64,000 nt of DNA. Origin: Paramecium tetraurelia (Eukaryota; Ciliophora; Oligohymenophorea; Peniculida; Parameciidae). The DNA is taken from the NCBI RefSeq assembly GCF_000165425.1, contig NW_001799024.1:124001-188000 (forward strand). The letters run 5' to 3'. Positions within the stretch are counted from its first letter, which is position 1. Each line of letters opens with the position of its first letter. The position numbers and the translations under genes are program-made. Positions 49,869 to 61,000 of the stretch are shown piece by piece. The notes below the pieces were generated by a model, which saw only the letters and a program-made list of their open reading frames with translations, did not search any database and had not been told where the DNA came from.

Positions 49869-51286
49869 TCACTCCTAATGTTTGTTCAGAGTTTCCAAAG
49901 CACTTTTAATATGCTTCTACAATGAATCAATCTAGGTCTTCTGCAATGCAAACGCTACATAAAATTAGTCTATTCTTACTTCTAGCAAAATTCTTCACTA
50001 CTTATTATAAATCATCATTTTTCCTAACTCCCAGTCTTCCTATCTTATTTTTTGATATGCGAACATCTAAAAATAATATTGGTTCGTCATTTTCCTCTCT
50101 CTCAGACAACTTGAATTCTTTGATTTCCTTGTTATTATTAACCTTCTCCAGTTGAGATTACTTAATTTCAAAATACTTCTCTTTGTATTCTTTCTCATTT
50201 TACGCTTTCTACATTCTTTTGATTGTATTTTCAAACCCAGGAATCTGATCCATCTTCTAATCACTTTTCATTAGCGTGCCCTTTATTTCAGGCTTAAAGG
50301 TGCATTCCTTATCCAAAACATCTCTATTGACAACCTATTATTATTGTTTGGTTTGCAAGGCTTTGGAATCATTGAATAATCTTTGGAACACTTGATCTCC
50401 TCCTGCTTTCTTGACATTCTTTTAGAAGGATAACATCTCGTCGTTCTCCTATTTCAATTTGAGAAGTTAACCATGACGAGCCTTCTCTTGTAGTTGTTTG
50501 GAGTGATTGTAAAGCATTTCACTCCTTTAAATGCCTTTGGAAGACACAGAACTTTTGGTAGGAGTGTATGATTTGTAAGCCTAAAGTTTGGAGAAACTAT
50601 CAAAGGGTTTCTCTTTGATTTTGGACTCTCTCAAGATGAATGCAGGATGGGGATTGTTGAGAATTTACGACCGAAGCATTTTGATAACCTTCTCGAATTA
50701 AGGCAACCTATTTTCAAATAGTAATCGATCCAAATGTGCCAATGATCTATAGTTGATCACCTTTTCTAAGTCCTAAGCTACTTGATCATCGAATTTCTCA
50801 ACACATGAAAAGATTTAACCTAAGATCTTGGCCATGCGATCGTAGGGAATTACTTACTATTGGAACCAAGTTTCTTCAGTCTTAGATTAAAATTGGATAG
50901 GACTTACATATGCCAACATCAAACAGAAATTCCAAAACTTGGAATCCACAAATATGTATAGTTAATTCATCATCTGAGTGAGATCTTATTCCGAATAGGG
51001 TTTGACATCTACAAAGGAAGAGAAAGTCTCTTTATCCACAATGATGTCGTATTCTATTTATTCTGGAAATTGTATAATTTGATTATACCTTTGATAAGAA
51101 TGAAAGAGTGCTAAATTTAAACATTTACAATCATACATTATTCTCATTTCTCTTTCTATCTGAGAATTACGGAGTATCTGGTCTTTCGGTTATCTCTTTC
51201 AGGTATTATTTCTTGCCACTTTCGAAATCATTTATGAGGTTGATTTTCTTTTTTATAAGCTATTCATAATTGCTATTCTGTTACAT
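49869..51286 (-). CDS. Coiled-coil protein with a C-terminal ubiquitin-like-type motif
   Basis: 437 residues after four introns (26, 26, 27 and 25 nt). The N-terminus is charged (MQQNSNYEQLIKKKINLIND). An alpha-helical body contains a serine/basic linker (SKLQAYKSYTPTKSSVSSK) and coiled coils. The last 75 residues read EPILFLDVRISKNKIGRLGV ... NDDLQQVVKNFARTFAL. This beta-beta-turn then helix motif (D-V, K-x-G-R-L, D-D, N-F) recurs at the ends of many ciliate and flagellar proteins. No enzymatic residues. Probably a cytoskeletal or ciliary scaffold (inference). Its start codon is 16 bp from that of the divergent neighbour. Confidence 0.65.
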
Positions 51287-51302
51287 ATTAATAATTATGA
51301 TT
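51287..51302. promoter_or_regulatory. 16-bp bidirectional intergenic segment
   Basis: 16 bases between two divergent ATG codons. This is the tightest of three such pairs in the window. No element is recognised; regulatory role inferred from position. Confidence 0.35.
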
Positions 51303-52537
51303 ATGGATGATAAAATCTAAAGAATTTTACAAATGAATGACTTCTAACGTTCCTCCGACATTCGTAAAATCTCTCAATCCCAAGTGACAGAAAACACGAA
51401 TAAGACTTATTCTATCACAGTTACTAATCAATCCAAACCCAAAAGGAGGAAGGTTGTCAAATTAAAGAATCATTTACTCTAGTCACATGTAAGTCCAGAT
51501 ATTTAAAAACTATATTATTAAACCAAAAAGAATGAAGACTCCACTCAACATAATCAAACCGAATAAACAAAATCCATCAATTTACCCTCAATCTCTGATC
51601 AATCAAATAAAGGCAATCTGAATGAATTTATCGCTCTTGTTCTGGAAGTGTTCCCTCCTGATCATCAACTATGGATGGATCTATAAATTAAGGATTAACA
51701 ATTAGAAGAAGTTATTGCTCAAAATTAAAATTATTTCTCTGATCTACTAAGTAATTATACTCACTTATTTCTAGTGCTCTATATCCAAGAGATGGAAATT
51801 CGCTAACTCAAGGATAAAAAACTAGGATACAAAGGAAAATACACTACCTAATACAGTGAAGATTTCAGTGATAAAATAAATAAAGACAACACATCAATTA
51901 ATCGATGGATTTATGATCGAATCAAATAATCAAACACATTTCTATAAAACATTAGTACTTACAATGTAAAAACTATAGAATTATATACAGCAACATTACA
52001 TTCCAAAACGTTACGATAAGATTGGCAATTTCAAACCGGACCATAAACCTAACTTAAATGAAATATCTTGTCTCTCCTCTTATGCTGTCAATTATAGAGA
52101 CTGGAAGAAATAATATCATGGTCTCATTGGTCCCATTAATTCCTCTAGCGAGAAGAAACTACCATTTGTAGCTGAAACCAATTACACTCGAAATTTCGTC
52201 ACACAAAAATATGAAAAACAAGATCCTATCATCCCTAAATAATTGTACCATATATCTCAATATCAATAGAGGTCCATTCCCAAATCAACCAAAAACTCTG
52301 ATTCGAGATACTACACACAAATCCTAGTTTTGTTTACCCTAATAAGATAATTCATCCACTTAGAATTTGGTTTATAGTCAAAGAACCAATCATATCAAAA
52401 GTTTTGATGGGTATTAACCACACTACAATAAATAATCTACAATTTCCAATCAGGGTGAGGACTTTGCTGATCGTTTCTATCACTCTTCGATTGTTTAAAA
52501 ATTAATGAAAAAAAGTTAGAAATAATAAAATAATTGA
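51303..52537 (+). CDS. SAXO/MAP6-like microtubule protein (tentative)
   Basis: About 390 residues after two or three introns (25, 25 and perhaps 24 nt). The N-terminal part is polar with a helical segment (FIALVLEVFPPDHQLWMDL). The C-terminal half has spaced aromatic/basic units: SSYAVNYRDWKKQY, LPFVAETNYTRNFV, KTLIRDTTHKSQF and YQPHYNKQSTISNQ. These resemble the Mn modules of SAXO/MAP6 proteins that sit inside axonemal microtubules. That similarity is by eye and modest. The last junction (intron near 52249-52273) was chosen because it restores this pattern and the downstream frame. Convergent with the next gene (28 bp gap). Confidence 0.55.
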
Positions 52538-52565
52538 TATAATTCAAAGTATATGTTATGATATG

Positions 52566-53259
52566 TCACTATTATTAAAGCAATTTATAGTGGAGAAGAT
52601 CTTTTTATATTTACATTAGTTAATTTAATGAATTTTCATTTCTAGAATAGTAACTGTTTAAACGATCCAATTCTTATTCAAAATTAGTCATTTTTGGTCT
52701 AATCTTATAAGGATAGTATAATGCAACTCGTTCCCACTCCTCCTCTTCAAGACGAGCACAATTTGATTGATTAAATTTAAATGTGGAGATATTCATTAGT
52801 ATTTTGTGTTCTATTTCAGGATTAATCTTTTTTAGTTCTTATTAGATTTATTTAAGGTCCATTTGCATCTATTTTGAGGATGGTAAACTATTGTTTCTTT
52901 CACTTTATTGTTTAAAATATTAAATACATCGATTTTGTTTATTGAACTGCACTTAATTGTTATTTTCTTCTTGTCTGATTAAGTTCCCCCAACATTCGTT
53001 TCGCTTTTTCACTCTTCAAAGAATCCAATTTATACAATTTTACAAGTGTTTTCTCATAGTTTACTTAATTCTTCTCCAAATACGCTCGAATTTTATTGTC
53101 CACTTTATCAAACAATTAATTATCATATGTAAGATCCTTGATTTTGTGACTGATGCTTCTCTTTTCCCTATTACTCAATCTATTCCCTTTTTAAGGAGAT
53201 ATTGTATTCTCAACAACATCAATTGTATTGGATGAGTTAATCGGAGTCACACTCTTCAT
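52566..53259 (-). CDS. Coiled-coil protein of unknown function
   Basis: 222 residues after one 25-nt intron, from MKSVTPINSSNTIDVVENTI to ...LLHYKLLQQQ-TGA. The first 45 residues are polar and Ser-rich; the rest is mostly charged helix (NQLFDKVDNKIRAYLEKNQV, KTLVKLYKLDSLKSEKAKRM). There is one globular-looking stretch (EEEEWERVALYYPYKIRP). No signal or membrane segment. Function not recognised. Confidence 0.65.
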
Positions 53260-54628
53260 TATAAAAAATTAATATATTTTTTGTATTTAAGAAATAAACA
53301 ATATTTAAACTGAAACCATACAAGAGAATTTATTATTAAATTGATATGTATTTATTTTCAATTTAGATTTACAAGATTTGTTAAGAAAAACAAAAGGGTG
53401 TCTTAATCAACATGTATAATTTAAAATAAAAATTATCATATATTTTTATATTGTTTTATTTTATAATTATTCGTCAATTCTCTATTCAACTTAATCGAAA
53501 CAATATGCATAATAAATAGTATAAATAGTAGATATCATATAATGAATATGGCGTTAATCAGAATGAGAGGAGTTTGAATAATTAATAATAATTGATTAAG
53601 TGATAAGAATTAAATTATGCTGTTCTCTACTTAAAGGTAAAAGTCCTAAATATTGATTTCAGGAACTTAAATGATGTATAAAACTAATATTTTGAAAATT
53701 TTCTACATTAATTATAAGTTTTTTCAAGGATTAATATCTTTAATTTTAGACATTCCTACCTTAAAAAACTCGATTTAGAACTGTTTTATGATGTTTGTTT
53801 TTGGTTAAATTAGAAAAAGAAATATCTGAAGTTGGATTATAAAACATTTTTCAAAAACCCCATTAAGAATAAATTTGTATATAATTAATTTAAAATAACA
53901 TTAATAAAATTGAATTTAAAATATATACATAATAGATTTGATACTTTAAATAAATATTTAAAATATTATACAATTATAATATTGCAATTAGTATTATTAG
54001 GGATTAGCTCTCTACAATAGTTGTTGTTATCAACATCCTAATATTCCAACATGCACATTTTGATATTTAAATTTTTAACAAGTAACTTAAATTAAGTATT
54101 CATTAATTAAGTATCAATTTAGCTTTAATTAAGATCATTGATTAGAGATTATTTAAAAAGCAATAAGATGGAATCTTTATATTAAACAATAAAATTTAAG
54201 TTAATCAGAAAAAGTATGGTTTTTATTATTAGATAAGATTTATTGCAAAAATTATTAGAAGTTTTGATGTAAAAAATTCCCTATATTTCCATATATATGA
54301 GGTCTTTTACAAATGTTGTTTGTGATGAATGCCTCATATAAATTATTTTGTATATAGTACCTAATATATATGGAAACTCTTGAATTATGATGGGAAATTA
54401 ATTAAAAGTCATAAAAATATATGGAGAACATAATAATTCTTAAAGTTTAGAAATGATAACAGAAATCAATTAAAAGTTCAATTTTAATAATTATTATAAT
54501 AAATATATATATCAAACAATTAATAATTAATAATTAATAATTATAAATTAATTATTAATAACTAATTGAATTGTCCATCCTCAATTTAAACAACCAGATA
54601 ATCGGTGTTTTAACGATGACAAAGTAAC
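53260..54628. other. AT-rich region with no recognised gene
   Basis: About 1.4 kb, very A/T rich, with simple repeats of TAATTAATAATTAATAATTA type at 54515-54560. No frame has protein-like composition. No RNA gene or long repeat seen. Confidence 0.5.
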
Positions 54629-54966
54629 ATGGATACACCAGATTTAGACGACATCAGTTTTATTTAAGATCAAATGATGAAAGATGATATATTAATTATT
54701 ATAATATATATTTATACTAACTTTAAGAATTAAAGATTTTCTTATAAATTGTTGTTCCAAATTTATCTTAATTATGCGCTAGCGAATAAATGACTATCAT
54801 GACTTTAATTAGCTAATAAGTCAACTAGTTTCCGCTCACAAGCATTTCTAATACTGGAATTTTAAAGGAAATTAAGCGACTCCTTGAAATTAGTGGTTTA
54901 ATGAACTACGAAATACTACATTCAAACCAACATAGTATGATCGAGAAAATAATAAATATATTCTGA
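54629..54966 (+). CDS. Small putative protein
   Basis: An ATG frame (MDTPDLDDISFIQDQMMKDD) and a downstream frame (MTLISQQVNQFPLTSIS ... MIEKIINIF-TGA) can be joined by a 29- or 32-nt intron ending at TAG 54782. The intron would begin GTT, which is unusual here. The A/T-rich stretch between the two (encoding ILIIIIYIY) looks non-coding, so the exon structure may be wrong. About 101 residues, no motif recognised. It ends 92 bp before paralog C on the same strand. Confidence 0.35.
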
Positions 54967-55058
54967 TAAATTTAGACTAAACAACAATCTTAATGAAATA
55001 TTAGGATTTAAATAGATAAGGAATTTTGAATTCTTAAAATCATATTTATAAATAAGAA

Positions 55059-58000
55059 ATGATTCTTTCTTTGAATTTTGTATCGATCATCTTGGGAGTA
55101 TTTGGGTGGAGAGACTACTATAATTAGTACTCTAATATTTATGGATTTTAAATTGAAAAATGCCCAGATTTGCATGTACAAAAGGCTAGTCTGCATCCAT
55201 ACTAATGTGTCTGTAATTCTAAAAGAGTAAATTTAGCTTATGCTGTGATTTGTAAGGGTGTGGAGGAGATACAAGTAAAAATTGAATTGAATGGAACTCA
55301 ACATTAATGTCATCCCAGATTCCAACCATGGGGAGCTGGGACTCCAACAATGGATAATACTACAGTTCATTGTGGATTTGATGGAGGTGATCAGTTAGTG
55401 ATGGAGATGTTAGCAGATGGAAAGTATAAATATTATTGTACATGTATGTATCGGTTAGTATTAGATTAGCATTGACAGATGAAAAAAATAAAAGATGTTT
55501 GATAACTGCCTATTAATATAGCATTTATAGTTGCCAATTTTGCAAGCCTCCTTACTTTGGACTAGATTGTAAAAATGTTCTCCGGTATTTTGATTAACGT
55601 TATACAAATCCACTCCGATGTAGAAATTATATTTATTTAAGCATGCTCCTAAAATTGTCTGGAATGTGATGAAGGAAGTTAAAGTTGTACTAAGTGTATT
55701 CCTGGAACAGATAACATAAATTCTAACGATAAAGCATGCTAACTAGGTATATCATAGTTTAAACCTTTATAGATTGTCTAGGATTTACAAGTTGCTCTAT
55801 AGTTTCTAATACATTTCAAAATAGTAGTATTTGCTTGCCCAGCACTGTTCTCAGAATTGACCGTTGTGTTTGTATATTTTAAATAATAGTTTTATAGCAT
55901 GCCCAACTGGATGTTTAGCTTGCACTTTAGATTTTCAGGACCTGTTTAAATAGAAGTGTGATTCTTGTGATTCTAATTATATTCGACAATTAGTGAGCAG
56001 TAATGCTCCTAATATGTACTCTTGCTATCGATTATTTAATTGTCCTAGTGTAAGATAATAATTGATAGGTCAAACAATATCATCTAGTGGAGAGTATGCT
56101 TATAATATACGATGTACATTATGTGATCCAGGATTTGTTTATGATCTTACTACCTAAATATGCCAATGTAAATTTTAATTAAAATATAACTTTAGGGAGT
56201 CAATTTAAGAAACCAGGCTGTTTCTTTTTGGATCCTTAAGGAAATAACTGTGTATCCTGTTATCCATGGTTTAGTTTACAATCCGATGGCTCATGCAAAC
56301 TAATAAGTTGCAATCCGAACTGTTATACATGTTTGGATACAAATCCAGATATTTGTACTACTTGTGATGGCTTTAATAATAAAGTGCTTTCTAATGGTAT
56401 TTGCATATGTGATTCAAACTATGGTCTTAAAATTGATGAGTGTGTAAAGTGTACTGAGGGTTATTGTTAAGAGTGTGAAATAGGTAATTTTTTCTCATGT
56501 ACCTCATGTGCGCCTGAAACAAATAGAATATTAGTTGATCAATAATGTATTTGCAAACCTGGGTCTTGTGAACCTGCAGATGGAAGTGTGACATGTATTT
56601 GTAAACATTCTGAAATATAAATTAAGTATGCGATAAGTCATGTGTAAATTGTTCAGGTCCAACAAGTAATGATTGTACTTTATGTCCTGACGAAATAACT
56701 ACAAATAGAATTCAGATTGGTAATTCTTGTCCTTGTAAACCAGGTTATGCTGATTATGAAGTCAAAGATGCAATATGTGGAAGTATTTGTAGTTATATAT
56801 TAAGAATGCCATCCAAGATGCAAACAATGTTTCTAAGCAGCTGATGAAACTTCAAATTAATATTGTCTAACTTGCATTCCTGGACAAAATAGGGTTGTTT
56901 CTGATAATCTGAATTGTGATTGCAAAGAAAACTATGGTGATTTTGATGGCACTTTAGATATTTGTCTAAGTACTTTATAATTTATATTTAGTCTGTGATT
57001 ATACCTGTGGAGTATGTAATGATTTTGGTCCTATGAATTGTACCTCTTGTTTAGAAAGCTCACATAGATATTTAACAGCATTAGGAGAATGTTTATGTAA
57101 AACATCATATTTTGATGATCAAACATAAAACACAGAGTGTTAAAGTAGAATAGATACTAATCCTAGAATGTCATTATTCATGTTTAAGATGTGCCAATAG
57201 CATTGAAGACAATTCATGTTTAGAATGTCCTCCTACTAGAAATCCTAGTGATCCATTAGCCACTTAGTTTTAATGTATTTGTGAATCTTCAAACTTCTTT
57301 GACGATGGATTATTACCAACCTGTCTATAATGTGATACCTCTTGTCTAACCTGTTATGGTCCTCTTTCATCTAACTGTCTATCTTGTGATTCAACATATA
57401 GAGAATTTGATTTATCCTCTTGTCTATGTCCACCAGGATATTATGATGTTGGATAATTGGAATGTGCTAGTAATTCTATATTAAATATTATCAGAATGTC
57501 ACTATTCTTGTTATTAATGCTTTGATAATACAGCTGAAGGTTGTATAAATTGTTCAATTGATTTTCATCTTAGAGTATTAAGAGGAAATACTTGTAAATG
57601 TATTGATGGATATTATGATGAACCAGGAACATCTAAATGCAAAAGTAATTACTAAAATTATTTTTATAATAGAATGCTCATATAAATGTGAAACCTGTGA
57701 AGAGTAAGCTGAAAAATGTTTGAGTTGTCCTTTAAATTCATTACGTACTTTTGATTCCACTACAGGTTGTCTTTGTCCAGAAGAGTATTATGATTAACAA
57801 AATGTCATAATTTGTTAAAGTAACATAAAAATAAATTAAAGAATGTCATTTCAAATGCAAAAATTGTAGTGCCTAAACGGAAAGTTCATGTCTTTCATGC
57901 GATCCATTGTCATATAGAGAAATTAAACTTTAATAATGTAAATGCTAACCACATTATTTTGAAATGGAAGTTTAGGAATGTGCAAGTAATTATTATGCTC

Positions 58001-61000
58001 AATTATAGTTTGTAGTGCTCTTTGTTATGAATGCGTTGATAGACTTGATAATTGTACTTCATGCTATGATGATAGATATCTAATTGGAAATAAATGTTAA
58101 TGTGCTTCTAAGTTTTAAGGGGCTTCGATAAGTACATTTGAATTTAATGGTTTGGTTAAATGCTAAAGTATATCTTCATATAACTGTAAGAGTGCCATTA
58201 TTCTTGTGCAACATGTGGAGGAAAAGAAGAAATGGATTGTATATTATGCATAGACACGGATCATAGGTATTAAGTAGGCAATACTTGTGTTTGCAAAGAA
58301 GGATATTATGATGCAGGATTGCCTGTCTGTTAAAGTATTTATCATTTGTTTATCAATAGAATGCAGTTACAAATGTAAAGGATGCTCAAGATAGTCTGAA
58401 TATTGTACTTCTTGTTAAGATAACAGTTTAAGATAGTTAGTTTCAGATTTCAAAACATGCAAATGCAATTAAAGATATTATGATGATGGTTAAAGTGAAG
58501 TTTGTTAATGTATGTATTTTCAATATGATTAATTAGAATGCCATTACTCATGCCTTAGATGTAATGACATCGACACAAAATGTGAATTATGCTCATTTGA
58601 ATCAAATAGAATTTACAATGATTAACTATTTTCTTGTGATTGTGATGTAGGTTATTATAATACTGGAGTTGAAATCTGTTAAAAATGTCACTATTCCTGT
58701 TTAAGTTGTAATTCTGGAGATTCATCATCATGTATTTAATGTGTTGATTCTAACATTTCAAATAGAGTATTTTATAATAACACTTGTAAATGTTTATTTG
58801 GATATTTTGATGATGGCTAATCAATTAAATGTTAAAAATGTGATGTTTAATGTTTAAGTTGTATTAATTAATCTTATTAATGTTTATCATGTCCACAAAC
58901 AAGGAAATTAGAAACTAATTGTAAATGTTAATAAGGATATTATGATATTGGATTACAACTATGTTAAAAATGTAACTCAATTTGTTCTGCATGTGAATTT
59001 ACATCTAATAATTGCACATAATGTGATTCTGATTAATTTAGACAACTTAATGAAATTACTAAAACTTGTGATTGTTAAATTGGTTATCTTGAACTTAATG
59101 GAATTTGTTAATAATGTGATCAAAGTTGTAAAATATGTTAGTAATAATTGAATCATTGTACATCTTGTGTATAATTTAGAAAATTAAATAATAATAATTG
59201 CATTTGTATTGATGGTATGTTTGAATCAATTTAAGATAAATAATGTAAATTATGTCATAAAACATGTTTAACATGTGCTTATTCAGATTAATATTGTTTA
59301 ACTTGTTCAGTTGATAATTTTAGAATATTTAAATCTGGAAATACTTGTGAATGTATATAAGGATACTATGAAAATTAAATAACTTATGCATGTGAATAAT
59401 GTTCAAAATCTTGTTTAACTTGTTCATAATAATATAATAATTGTTTAACATGTGATACAACTCTTAATTTATCTTTAATCAATAATCAATGTTTATGTTC
59501 GTAATCCTATTATTTTGACACTTTAACTAATTCATGTTAATGTAATAATATTATATAAATATAGAATGTAATATCACCTGTTTAGATTGTTAAAATCAGA
59601 ATGAATGTGCATCATGTAAATTAACAACCAGACATTTAGATTAAGATTAAAAGAAATGCATATGTAATGATGGTTATTATGAAACAAACTAAGCAAATTG
59701 TTAATGTATTATAAATTATCTACTTTTAGAATGTCATTTATCATGTGAGACTTGTATTAATATCGATACTAATTGCTTAAGTTGTATAAGTATATCGAAT
59801 AGAATATTAACTAATAATTAATGTTTGTGTATATAAGGATATTATGATGCAGGAATTGAAATATGTTAAAAATGTAATGGTAAATGTAAGACGTGTTAAT
59901 CCTCTGCTTCAACTTGTTTATCTTGTTATCAAATTGAACAAAATAGATATTAATCAACAGATAAATGTTTATGTAAATCTGGATATTTTGAATCTAATAC
60001 TGATATCTGTTAAAGTAATCTTAATTAATTAATAATTTAAAATGCTCAAACGAATGTCTAACATGTTAAGGTTCGCCTGATTATTGTACAAGTTGTGATA
60101 CCAATTCAAAAAGAATAGATTAATCATTTATTCACAAATGTCCATGTATAATTGGATTTTATCAAGATCAAAATTATATTTGTTAAAGTAAATATCCATA
60201 TATTATTTAAAGAATGCCATTATAAATGTTAAACTTGTATAAATATAAGTGATTAATGTTTTAAGTTGTAAATTTGAATTAAATTCAAACAGAAAGTCTT
60301 TGTCTGATTAATGTAATTGTAAAGAAGGTTATTATGATGATGGAACTTAATTATAATGCTAAAAATGCAATTTTAAATGTAAAAGTTGTATAAATGATTC
60401 AAATAACTGCTAAATTTGTTCAAATTCAATACGAAGTAATCCTCCAATGTGTAATTGTATTGATGGATATTATGAAGATTTATAATTGACTTGCTAAAGT
60501 ATCTATTATCTTATAATAAGTGTGTGCTTATTAATGTAAGAAATGTGTTACTTAACCATAAAATTGTTTGACTTGTAAACCAGAAAGATCTGGAACTGAT
60601 TGTAAATGTAGTGATGGATATTATGAAAATGGATCCATATTTTGCGATTGTAATAATTCTTAACAATTTGATATAGAATGTGCATTTCAATGTGCTACTT
60701 GTAGTAATTCATCATCGAATTGCAACAAATGTAAAGGTAATAGAATTTAAGAGCCTTAATGCATTTGTCAACCAGGCTATTTTGATGATCAATTAAACGA
60801 AGATTGTTAATTATGTGATAGTTCCTGTTTGGAATGTAATAAAATTGGATGTCTATCCTGTAATGCCAATAGAATAATAAATGATGATATGGATTGCGTG
60901 CCTCCACCGAATTCAATTTGGTATAATAATACTCCTTGGTGTTCAAGTAAGTGAATTTCAATATTTTTAGCTTGTTAAGTTGCAGTTATTAAAGTATATT

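Noticed and set aside
54629-54966. Unexcised internal eliminated sequence (TA-bounded) between the two exon-like parts
   Set aside because: The left end resembles the TAYAGYNR consensus, but no right end in the correct spacing restores the frame. A GT...AG intron does, so an IES is not supported.
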